A DNA stretch of 64,000 nucleotides from Branchiostoma lanceolatum (lineage: Eukaryota; Chordata; Leptocardii; Amphioxiformes; Branchiostomatidae): positions 28,333,435-28,397,434 of the forward strand of contig NC_089724.1 in assembly GCF_035083965.1 (NCBI RefSeq). Direction: 5' to 3'. The position numbers were made by a program, and so were the translations under genes. Shown piece by piece: positions 1 through 10,700 of the stretch (position 1 is its first letter; every line of letters begins with the position of its first letter). The notes below the pieces were generated by a model. It saw only the letters and a program-made list of their open reading frames with translations. It was not told the DNA's origin and did not search any database.

Positions 1-200
1 CGGGCAGGCCTCCAGGGTGTTCTACTCAGGTATCGTTTATGGGGAGAAAAGAAAATTCTGTATGTGTCTGTACAGGCATTCAATTATGATCTGGTATCTA
101 AGTTGGTGGCTTCCCCAGGTGCGCCCAAATTTCTGGCTATGAAGAGCCCAGGACTTGAATCGATTGTGGCGTGTAGACTATTGCATAGGTAACGTTGACG

Positions 201-689
201 TTAAGGTCTCATTCCTGTATTACTCCGATTGGGTACCCTCAAAGAGTCTGTGCCTCCAAAAATGAACGGCTGTATGAACATGTGTTTATACCAGGTGTAA
301 AATTCCCTTTTAGCCAGCCCGACTGATCTCAAGCGCCAAACTGATGAAAGCTTGTTTGTAACGGAAGAAATTAACAGGTAAAGTTCGGCAGCCGCGCGCG
401 AGGTCGGACGTCCACAGCCCGACGTGGTCGGTAATGTGGTCGAGCACTTTCCGCTAGAAAGATTTTGGGGGTGTAGCTAAGTGCACTTTGTAATTGCCAT
501 AAAAAGGAATTGTATGCCAACTGGCAGTTGGCAATTTTTCACATGATCTAGGGTAACTGTGCTCAACAGAGAATGACAACGAATGACCTTGGTGTATTCC
601 TATAGCTTCATTACGAACACACCCATGTAAAACATGTTTTATAACATGTAAGCCTATGGGGCCAAAGGAACTCATGAATGAGACCTTAA
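201..689. mobile_element. Non-autonomous DNA transposon with TTAA-containing inverted ends, copy 1
   Basis: The left end at 201-214 reads TTAAGGTCTCATTC and the right end at 676-689 is its exact reverse complement. The interior has no convincing coding frame; the short reading frame at 454-675 lies inside the element. A degenerate second copy at about 37628-38120 shares internal blocks (the ATGAAAGCTTGTTT stretch and a GGTCGGACG stretch). Ends that begin with TTAA recall piggyBac-type target sites, but no transposase is visible, so the family is an inference. Confidence 0.6.
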
Positions 690-969
690 GGATACTTTTA
701 TGAAAATAGAAGTTATGAAATTCAATGTAAATTCAAATATATAGGATAATACTAAAAATTATACTTAGTCTCCGGCAAGCTGCTCAGATCCCATGAGTTT
801 GCAAAAAAAATTGCATTGTAATAGATACATGTAAATAATAGATACAGGTGCAGTGAGATACAAATGCTTTTTGCGGTGTCACTTATATCTAGAATCAGTG
901 GCATCATTTATGGATAAAGGGGATGGATTAGCCTCTAAGATCCTCTAAGTCTACAGTAAGCATATATAT

Positions 970-1095
970 AATGATTAGGCTGTTAAAAATGTGACCTGTG
1001 TTGAAGGTGTACTTGACCAAGCATTGATTGTGCAAATTTTGAAGCCATTTGCATAATCAAAATATTTCATGGAGATATGAGGTCTCCGAACTCTA
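970..1095 (+). repeat. Fragment of the 1 kb AT-rich interspersed repeat (3' end)
   Basis: The stretch ending in TTCATGGAGATATGAGGTC, with the tract before it about a small interval of travel along TTTGCATAATCA, matches the end of the longer repeat at about 38885-39935. Only the last ~120 bp are present. The rest of 690-1600 holds AT-rich sequence with no supported gene. Confidence 0.45.
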
Positions 1096-2033
1096 GATAT
1101 CAAAATGCCCATCTTTAATTTTACTTCCCTTTTCACTTTCAAGTTGATAAATATCACACACAACTATGGAAGAGGGGAGGCTCTGTACTAGCGGACTTTG
1201 TAGTAGTTAACGTTTGGTACAAGCTCCCTCCCCTTGAGTGCTCGAGCTTTTTTTTTTCTTTTTCATTTCGTTTTTACTCTGAGCATGCATGGAGCCATAC
1301 AGTGAAAAACCTGTCACAGATATGCACACCCTGCGCAACATTTCTGTCCTATACTACTAGTGCTGCTTTTTTGACAGCAGTGTTCGAAACAGAACAGGGG
1401 GTTCTATATGTTCGATATGGTGTTCGACAGGAACGGTCCATTATATAACCTGGTGGAATTATGTTTAGATGTTATATTGTGCCGATCAAAGGTTTCAACA
1501 AAAACAATATCTCTCATAAAGCAGACCTTCAGTTCATGAAGAGATATGGGGTCTTTGAAGTCTTGTTTCACTTGGTAATGATTGCCTTATTTCTGTTCAC
1601 AGAACGTGAAAGCATTCAAAACAAGTACTCGGCGAAGATAACAACAAATGATGGGCACAACCACAGTGGGTAAGTCAGCTTGTGTTATAATGTACAGTAC
1701 ATAAGCAGACCAGTTGGTTAAAAAAAACGGACTGAGTGTGCGTATCTTTACCTAAAATCATACATCCATTCGCAAGTGAAATGCTAAGTCTATGAGTTGC
1801 ATACAAAAACCGGAGCTGCAGTCCCCAGGGGAGATGGTGAGGGGATTGAACTTGAAACTCCTCCCAAGAAACCAATTATGAAAACTGACCCATCCGTTCA
1901 TTATAACACATTTTACCGAACACGTGCCGTTTTGTGTGAAATCGATTTGTATTGTTATGATAGCGTTATTTTTCAAACTGATGTGAGTAAAGCTACTTCA
2001 GCCACAGGGCTGCAAAGTTTTACATGGATAAAC

Positions 2034-2071
2034 CATTCATTCATTCATTCATTCATTCATTCATTCATTCA
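2034..2071. repeat. (ATTC)n microsatellite in intron
   Basis: About nine tandem copies of ATTC/CATT lie just upstream of the acceptor at 2101-2102. A reading frame that begins inside this repeat is only intron sequence read into the exon, so the methionine at 2024 is not a credible start. Confidence 0.8.
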
Positions 2072-2102
2072 ACACACCACATCCTGTTTTTGTTTTTCAC
2101 AG

Positions 2103-3264
2103 AGATCCCTGCCATTCTGCTACTCCATGTTGAGTACGGCAAATTTAAGGAAGGGATCTCCTCCATACACAGGCAGCTGGTACTAACACTTTGGGAACAT
2201 GTACCAGACACACCTCTGTTCAGTACTGTTTTAAAAGCAGCTGAGGCGGACATACGAGATGCTCAACAAGATGGAGTGAAACTTTTACTACCTCAGGTCG
2301 ACCCAGACGACCCAAGGACTGATCCTTCTCTGGCCTGGCTGACCTTTGACCACGATGTTAAATACCCACATCTTCCCTCAAAGGTCAAGACCATTGTCGG
2401 ATATTTTAACATCACAAGCAGAGCAGCCATTAGGATTAAGAAAAAACTATTTCCAGATGCAAAAGTCATCCTCTTTGCCCATGACATACCGGAGGATACT
2501 GAGTACTACAAGGGAGATGAGAAGGAAAAGTCCATCCTTGAAGATGCACAAGAGGCTGATGTAGTCTTTTCTCTTGGAAACAAGATATTTGACCATTTTG
2601 AAAACCAGTTCAGAGGTATTCCTGCTGAGAAGAGACCTCAGCATTTCAAGTTTGTTCCCAGGCCTTCAAAGATCTTTGAAGATGCAAAGCCTGAATACAA
2701 GGACACAAAAACAATGGTGGTCCTGTCTATTGTTGGAGTGCAGGGTGTTGAGACACTGAAGGGACTTGACATTGCTGCCGAAGCCCTCCGCATTGTTGCA
2801 GAGAGGATGAACATCAAATGGCGTGTAAGAGGAGCCAGCAAAGATTACTTTCAAAAATACCTCGGTCGCAGTAAGTTAGAAATTAGACCCCTCCCTTGTG
2901 GCACACAAGAGGATATCTGCAAAGACATGATGCAAGCCCACCTGTTCCTGATGCCCTCCCGCGCTGAACCGTTTGGACTGATGGGCTTGGAGGCCATTGC
3001 CGCTGGCGTTCCTGTTCTTGTATGCAGCAAATCCGGACTAGCAGACTTTATTGATGAACATATAGAAGAGCTGCACCATTCTATTGTTGACATGGATGAA
3101 AGAGAAAAGGGTACTGGCAAAAGATTTGGCTAAAAAAATTGAGAAAATACTGAAACACTGTCAGAAAGAATTTGAAAGAGCAGCAAGGTGTAAGAATGAG
3201 CTTCTGTCCACAAAGTACTGGGAAGAGTCTCATCAGCAGTTCATCAAAGCCTGTACAGACGAAG
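2103..3264 (+). CDS. Glycosyltransferase (GT-B fold, GT4/group 1-like), large exon with a frameshift
   Basis: This exon follows an acceptor (TTTTTCACAG) at 2093-2102 and encodes about 385 residues of a GT4-like enzyme. The N-terminal Rossmann part starts PAILLLHVEYGKFKEGISSI, which resembles the nucleotide-sugar-fold start of glycogen-synthase-type enzymes. The C-terminal half carries the donor-site motif around EPFGLMGLE, an E-x7-E pattern typical of retaining GT-B enzymes. Seen directly: the frame ends at 3133 because of a one-base excess in the A/G run at about 3107-3114. The expected C-terminal helix then continues in another frame to a donor at 3265 (AAG|GTGAAT). Phase 1 at 3264 fits the next exon at 3700. 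There is no in-frame ATG near the start, so the N-terminus lies in upstream exons. An acceptor/donor pair at 1603-1669 is nearby, but its only open frame does not match in phase. Proteins pairing this domain with immune-type signalling modules are known in cnidarians and lancelets; a role here is inference. It may be a pseudogene, or the indel may be an assembly error. Confidence 0.75.
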
Positions 3265-3699
3265 GTGAATCATTAATCTTTTGCTCTAACAACTGAAGTC
3301 AAAATAGGTTTTGATAGCAGCTTAGTAATACATAACATTTTATATCAGCTTTCCAACATCACTAACATCTAAAATAATGTGTTTAACTTTAAGGTTGTGT
3401 TTCACAGCAAGAATTTACTATCGCATCACATAAATATGGATAGTGATTATGAATATGAATAAATAAATATATACATATGGCATGTTAAACTATTGTAACA
3501 TTATAAGTAAATAAATATATATATATGGCATATTAAACTATTGCAACATTATGAGTAAATGAATATACATATGGCATATTAAACTATTAACAGTTCCAAT
3601 AGAGCATGAAATGTCAAGTAGACACATACTAACGGTGCCCACAGTTTACAGTTTATTCCTGTATCTTACTTAATCAGTCTTTACAAATTCTTATTTCAG

Positions 3700-4037
3700 G
3701 TGAACCAGCAGCTAAACCAGAATCCTTTTCTGGCCAACCGGTTGTCCAACAAAAGCAGCCAGTCGAACAGGACTCGAGTGCTGTCTGCGTCATTCGTCAC
3801 TTCGAGAAGGAGAAGTTGATATTCGGCACCCACCAAAGGATGTGTGAACTCTGTCAGGAGAAGGCAAGTCAACTGTTTCATGCCACGATTTGTTGGGAGA
3901 GAAACTGCCAAATATGCAATCAGGTCGCAGAAGAAGTTGGACGTCACATGGGATTTTGCACTGATCCGTCGTGTCCAATCTCTCCTCAAATTTGTGCCAA
4001 TAGCACTGCCGCTGGCATCCTGCGTTCTGATCCAAAA
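3700..4037 (+). CDS. Cys/His-rich exon (TAZ-like zinc-binding module) spliced to the glycosyltransferase exon
   Basis: The exon is bounded by an acceptor (TTATTTCAG) and a perfect donor (AAA|GTAAGT at 4038). With phase 1 from 3264 it reads Gly-Glu-Pro, then a charged linker, then a ~75-residue region rich in Cys and His. Visible spacing includes CELC, then HATIC-x4-C-x2-C, then H-x3-C and further Cys-x4-Cys-x6-Cys. This alternation of H-x3-C and paired Cys resembles TAZ-type fingers, which bind zinc and act in protein contacts; the assignment is by resemblance only. The exon ends in phase 0 and no further exon was recognised downstream, so the 3' end of the gene is not defined. Confidence 0.6.
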
Positions 4038-5318
4038 GTAAGTTTTGTTAACCTCTTGCGTTTAGAACTGAGGCAGTTAGTCCAAAAGCTTAAGTTTGAT
4101 GCATAAATACTGGCTGAAGCACATTGCTAGGACAGTCCATCTGAAATCCTAAAAAACGAACAGCTTGAAGATGCATCTAGCAACCTTAGCAACAAACAAC
4201 GCATCAGTTTGGAATAACCTATCAACAGCGCATGTATCTCTTCATAGTTTACCCCTCCACAAAGAGTTCAGGTGGAATTGTTCATTTTATCTGATGACTT
4301 GTTCGAAAAAGAAAGGCAACCTCTTGGATTGGCATTTCTGCAGCAGTGCAAGAGAAACAGCTATCAAATGATCGCAATCCACCATTGTAAAAGCGGGTCC
4401 ATTCCGTGTTAAGTCAATCAAAGACAAACTGAGATATTCCTCTCATGGACAATAAGATTAAAAATGAGCCTATGCCTAAGGCTGGGCAAATAGACATCAG
4501 TCAGTGTCTAGCTATACGTTGAAACATGCTACACTTCGAGTATTAACAGCTGGGGTGATATGTAGCTTTGACTAGTAAAACTATATTCCTGAAAATATCT
4601 GTGATCATATCAGTCTGTATAGGATTTGCCGTATCAAAGGTCAAGCATATCACATTGGTTGCTCTTGGTCCAGAAATGTGTTACGGCCATCTAGTTGTAC
4701 AATGATTGTGGCTTTGTTCTATGGCTGTGCAGAATTGGTTTATCCAATCTTTGACTGCAAGGTTTTTTGGTACAACATAGGACTGTAAGCAATTATCAGA
4801 ATTCAGACAAAATTTCCTTGCATATCTGATTTCTGTGTGATGCTCAAACCTTGTATTATAAAATGGCATATGTAATCCTTATTTGACCATTTTGTTGTTA
4901 GAGGATGTCTATGTACTTTTAGTTTTAGGAAGGAGAATCTAAATCAAGAATACCACCATGGGTTTACGTGAAAGTTCTATTTAATAATAAACTTGGATTT
5001 CAATTTGATTTATTTTTACATGTGTACTTCTTAGGTAACCATTATAAATACTACTTCCAACTTACTCTTAGAAGACAATCTAACTCCAAACTATATACCA
5101 ACACAATACCAATTTTCCATGGTAAAAATAGGAATGACAAATAGCTTACGGAAAGCGGAAATGCCAAAATGTTTCAAATGAAGCAACCTAAACTTTGAGA
5201 CACAGTGAAAATCAAAAGTATCTTTCAATTCTCATTTGAAGCAATAGTGGCAACACAATATAATGAATGTTCAAAGGTGTGATGAGTTTGTGGGGATATG
5301 ATGCAAACTTGATAAAAG
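4038..5318. other. Intergenic or intronic stretch, no gene recognised
   Basis: AT-rich sequence on both strands. Short open frames lack splice-site support and resemble no family I recognise. It may contain 3' untranslated sequence or later introns of the glycosyltransferase gene. Confidence 0.5.
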
Positions 5319-5534
5319 TACTGTAAATGCAGAAATGTTTGCAATGATTTTATGTTCGCAGGTTTCGCGGTGAACTTTTTGAGCGAACTTAAAACCAGTG
5401 TGAAACGTTTTGCCCACCTCAAATGACTGTAGCACTACTGTTGTTTCAAAAGCAAACTTAAAACCACCGCAAACAGTCCACTTTCTCCCTACCACGAAAT
5501 AAAAACCACGCAAACTTATAATGCATTTACAGTA
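5319..5534. mobile_element. MITE-like foldback element, copy 1 (ends TACTGTAAATGCA)
   Basis: The ends are TACTGTAAATGCA at 5319-5331 and its reverse complement at 5522-5534. The interior is itself roughly inverted, with a CGCGGT...GGGAGAAA type motif read from both sides. Related copies of nearly the same length lie at 18313-18526 and 58768-58970. Confidence 0.8.
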
Positions 5535-6780
5535 CTGCAAATGCTTACTAGTACACTTTTTTGTCAACCGCGCAGGGCGTGTTTTTCTAAACTTCATAAT
5601 ATCCTTAATACATGTATGTCATGTACCTATGATGAAGATCCAGCCACAGTTTATAGCTTTCATCCAACAAAAAAATCCAGCAAAAAGAATGATTGACAAT
5701 CTTAAATCCAGCAAAGTTTGATTTAATTAGTCATCTTCTCATTCCGCCCTATGCTTCTTGACATGGAAAATATGCAACTTTTCTGAAGCCCCCTCTTATA
5801 CCTTTTGACATAACGTGTCATAGCCATTACTTTACAACAAATTTCATCACATTAGAGTACTGTAGAAGGGGTAATGTATCCTATCAAATGTGAGGAGTTA
5901 ATGTGATATACTGTGTTTTTGTTAGTATGACTTTATAGGTTTAGGTACCAATAACAATTGCTGTAGAAGCTTTAATATGTTCCGTTAAATAATGTCTGAA
6001 CTGTGCTCAACTTGTCTGTACAGTATCTTACACTTTATCACAATGGTGACATCAGAGGCAAAAATGTCAGTCCATCGAGAACCCAAATAAGCAGCTTTTT
6101 GTACACAAAGCCATTAGTCTCCATTAGGCTACAAAAAATTGACTATTAAAAATCCTAACAGGAAACATGCAAAAATTGAATATAGCTGTCCAGTCCTTTA
6201 ATACACACCTACTGGTAAGTGGTCCCCATCATATTGATGGAGGAACACCAGTGGTATATTCTGCGAAAGGTTATCAATTGTGAAAAAAGAAAGAAAAACA
6301 TTGTTTGCTGGCAAGCTTCTTTGGATGTAGTCAGAATGTTACCAAGTGCTGGCACTAAAGAGCTTTGACCATGCATGAGTATACTAAAAGAACACTACAA
6401 TTCACCGGTGTAAATTCCTATATCATCATCATTGTGCTTCTCCCTGCAACAGTAAACAAACAAAACCTTGGTGCTAAATGTCTAACTCAGTACTTAGTAT
6501 GCAGATTCAGCTCCAATCATCAATGACCATCTGGCTAACAAAACCTTGGTAGGCAGCACTGTAAAACAATGCTGCTACTTTATGCCACACCAATTTAATT
6601 TCTTTGTTCTTGAAAGCAAAAAAAAGAATGCAATGGAAAAGTTCCAGGAATTGAAATATTCCTTCCTGTCGTCTTGTTTTTTTTCCAGTTCTCTTACTTT
6701 GTTTTTACTTCAAACTGTCTGCTAACCAAGGAAATAAATTTTGAAGAAAAGTTGAACTTTAATTTCCAACACAAAAAAAA
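5535..6780. other. Gene-free AT-rich stretch
   Basis: No coding region is supported. Around 6584-6610 there is a single end sequence of the CACACCAATTTAATTTCTT family that terminates the element at about 25645-26432, so this is probably a decayed copy. Confidence 0.45.
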
Positions 6781-7343
6781 GCTTCCATAGCAGGCTCTAC
6801 CGGGCCTTTTTGGGGGCTTGTAATATAATTTTTGCAGCCAGCCCGTAACCATCAGCCAGACTGTAACCATTTTGCCCGTAGAGCCTGCACCAAGACGGCG
6901 GCTCATAGCAAAAATCATGTTAGGAGCGTTTGGCACAGAGGTGCGAATTTCCTGCCTATGGTGGACCGCTAACAAACTACACGCACCTCCTCCAGACAAT
7001 ACGCTGTCACGCCCCCCGGGCCAACTGGTATATAGCATTTAGGGCGTGACATGCTGAAAGAATAAGTAAGTTTAAACTTCTGTATTTAAAAAAAAGTCAT
7101 TTTGACCGTTAGAAAATTAGTGCATACGGGAGCGTGACAGCGCATTGTCTGGAGGAGGTGCGTGTAGTTAGCGGTCTGCCACAGGCAGGAAATTCGCACC
7201 TCTGTGCCAAACGCTCCTAACGTGATTTAAATTTCACTTTGACCCGCCGTCTTGGTGCAGGCTCTACGGGCAAAATGGTAACAGTCTGGCTGATGGTTAC
7301 AAAAATTATATTACAAGCCCCCAACAGGGCCTGCTATGGAGGC
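6781..7343. mobile_element. Foldback transposon: ~560 bp palindrome with ~220 bp arms
   Basis: The left arm (about 6781-7012) and right arm (about 7131-7343) are reverse complements with scattered differences. Matched blocks include the GGAGGAGGTGCGTG stretch, the GTGCGAATTTCCTGCCT stretch and the CCCGTAGAGCCTGCACCAAG stretch. The roughly 118 bp centre is AT-rich. There is no transposase frame. Foldback or long-TIR non-autonomous elements have this structure. Confidence 0.8.
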
Positions 7344-7758
7344 TACACAAAAAATGCATTTGTGTGCAATCCACTGCTTCATGACTTGTAAGGAATGAGC
7401 AGTTCACTGCTTCATGATGTCACAAAAGGGATGGATTGGTCATTCCTTCACAAAGACCAGTGGGGCTGAGTTACAAAATTCCAAGTAAGTCCAGTTTCTT
7501 TGTGTTGGAAAGTACAGTTAAACTTTTCTACCAACATGATGAACTTTCAAGTGAAAAATTGCACTTACCCAGATTTTTTAGTGTACAACTCCAGTGCTAA
7601 TCTCATTTCTTGACAAACACGAGCTGGACGGTCAAAAATTTGTGTTAGAAATTCCAATTCCACTTTTCTTCAGAGTGATTTCTACCAAATTTCAAGCTAA
7701 GGAAATCAATTGGTGTGGCCTTAAACAACTTGTAACTATCAATCCTCTTCCACCCTCA

Positions 7759-10700
7759 CTACTGGTGGTGAGTGCTGCTAACCAGCTGCTGCAGATCAAC
7801 AGTCAGGACATCGGTCAGCGTAGCCGACAGCGTGCAGTGGGTCGGCTGGGGGTGGGGGGCGGCCACCTGGCCCGTGAATGGGACGGGGCCGCGCCCGCCG
7901 TACTCCGGATGGCGTTTCTGCATGTGGCTCTTGAGGTGGTTCTTCTGGATGAAGCCCTTCCCGCACAGCTGGCAGTGATGTGGCCGCTCCATCTCCGACT
8001 TGTGGATGTACTTGTGCCGCTTCAGCTTGGTCCCTGTGGAGTGGTGGAAGACAACGAAAGAATGATTAAAAAAACATGAAAACTCTAGAGCTAGTAAATA
8101 ATCTTTTGTTCCAGTAAAGGTTTTGAATTTGTCATGAAGTTGATAAATGACAAACAAAAAGGAGCAAAGGAAACAAACTGGAATATCTCTAAAATTAATT
8201 TCTTCAGAAAACTAGATTTAAGAAGGGATTCAAAGGTGCATGGAACTCTATATATAAGTATGAACTCTATAGTCACTAGATTTCTAGGTATATTCTACCC
8301 ACTCATGAGACATGGCTCCACTTTACTTTGTCATGTGTACACAGTATTCAATCATCATTTCAAAAAGGCATAAGGACTTGCCAAAAATTCATTCATTCCT
8401 TTTTAACATAGCGTTTGAACAAAACAAATGATTTTGAAAAAAATCTGTCATTTTGGCCCCTAAGAAAAGTATTTTCTAAAGAAATCTGATATTAGCATTG
8501 CCATTGTACCAAGGGAATATTATCACAGGAGTTAGACACACTGCCTGTTAATAGAACTGTAACTGCTTTTAAGTAGCCATTTTCTACTGACTTTGCAGCC
8601 CAAAATAGATAATTGCTGAGTAAAGATAGATTTCATATTCTAATTTGATATTCTAAACAAACAAACAAACAAACAAGCAGACAAACAAAACAAACAAACA
8701 AACAAACCTGTGAGGAAGCTCTGTCCACAGAAGTCACACAGGAAGGCCCGCTCTCCCTTGTGCCTCAGCTCGTGGTGCTTCAGGTTCTGTTTGGACGTTG
8801 TGACGAAGCGGCAGAGCGAGCACTTGAACGAGAGCGTGTCCCGGACGGACGGGATGTCCGCGTGTTCTGTAAGGTGACGCTTCAGGTTGTCCTCAAGGGC
8901 GAAGCCTTTCCCACACACCTGGAGGGAAATACCCTTTATCATTATCACAAATTACAAATTTAACATACCCAAGGGGACAAAGTCATAGAGGACAAGTATT
9001 GTTTGTCACAGGTAATAATCATAATTAAGGCTAATCATCTGACAGAGTGCCATGGTTGGCCCTTAAGGTAGAACAATGGTATGGTTGCTGATTTTTTTTT
9101 GGGGGGTCTTAAAAGTACTGCTTACCAAGCATTATGAATGGGTCTCAGTGACCTTGAAGATAATGATTCGTTAAAAATTTTAGGCCACATAATGACTTAA
9201 ATCAAAAATTACACCCCCATGCCCATTTTTACAAAAGTCAGTCTCCCTCCCTAATAATAACGATCCCATCCATGTCCACTGCTAATGTATTTTGATAAAA
9301 AAGATAATTTAGTTGCAGCAGTGCCCCCTCTCACCTCACACTGGAACTGCTTCTCATCGTTGTGTTCAGCCTCGTGCAGTCGGAGGGAAGGCGCCCCACG
9401 ACACTCCAGCCCACAGGTCTTACAGATGAACGGGCCTGCAAAGATTTGCATGGAAAAAGTTAGGCCTAGGAAAATTGATGTTGTGTTTATGTTTATGGTC
9501 CTGAAAAAGCAAGGGTTGGTAGCTAGAGATTCTCTTTTCTTTAGATTTCTGCTGAAGAAATCCAACAAATACAGTTCAATAATGTGAAACTAAATAAAAC
9601 ATGAAATGCATCAGCACACTGGTATTTTCAACATAACACCAGTCAGTTTAAATCGAGAAGTACAGTTTCCGGATTCGAAGGCAGCTAGAACCTCCCTGAC
9701 TGAAATCCCTAGTTTTCAACTTTTTTTTCCCTGGATGTACAGGAATCTTTTACATACCATTTCAAAGATTATGTTGTCTTCATTATTAGGTTGTTTTTTT
9801 ATTGCCATAGTGTATAAACTTATCGATATATTTGAAGTTAAAAATTGCTTAGACCGCAGGGTAGAAAGAGTTTCCCCAGGCTTATGAAGTTTCCCCCCAG
9901 ACTTGGTGAGTTAGACCGCGGGGCTGACAGACCAGCCTGCATGTAGACTACATTACATACAGCACCATGAAAGTGACTGAATTAATCAGAAATCACACCT
10001 GGCCAGCCTGTGTAATTAGCACATATATGATAAATTCTATGAAAAGTCTAAGGCGCACTTTAGACCTACAATGTTATAAGGTCGTACGATCATCGTCGTA
10101 GGCGACGGTTTTCTTTAGACACACGGTCAGGAAATATCATGGGACCCCCGCGGCGCAGAATTCTATTGATGTGCGCGTGTGACTCAAAGTGAACTCTTGC
10201 GCTCAAATTCAAAATGGCGGGGGAACCGCTTGTTTTCGTCAAAAGATGAAGCTTTTACTGACTTTGCAACAACTGTTGCCCTGCAGATGAGACGTTGAGA
10301 ACGGTGCTCAACAAAGAAAGAGATTGAGGCTGGTACAGAGACGGACGGGATTTAACCCGAGTTCGTGGCCGCCGCCGGGGATGTCCCGGGGATCGAGGAA
10401 TAGGGGCATACTAGAGAAGTAGCCACTGGTAGCAGGGCGTCGCGCCGGAATACTAGTAACCGGTTTCGGACGAGAAAAATATGTTTCCATTGCTAACTGC
10501 ATGCATATTTACAAAGAAAACGATAGAAACTTTCCTTCCCAGACAGGAAACAGCACGCTGTAGGGTTATTAGCATATCACCCACTTCCGTCGCCGGCGAC
10601 GATTCTTCTTTAGACGAGAAAAACACAGCCACAGACCCCCCCGCTGAACGTCGTGCGACTGGGTCCGAGGTGGTCGCACGACATTTCGAGGATTTCCCGT

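Noticed and set aside
1603-1669. Upstream exon of the glycosyltransferase gene with good splice sites
   Set aside because: Its only open frame ends in a phase that does not fit the 2103 acceptor.
2024-2102. A start methionine followed by a repeated FIHS stretch
   Set aside because: It is the (ATTC)n intron microsatellite read in frame into the glycosyltransferase exon.
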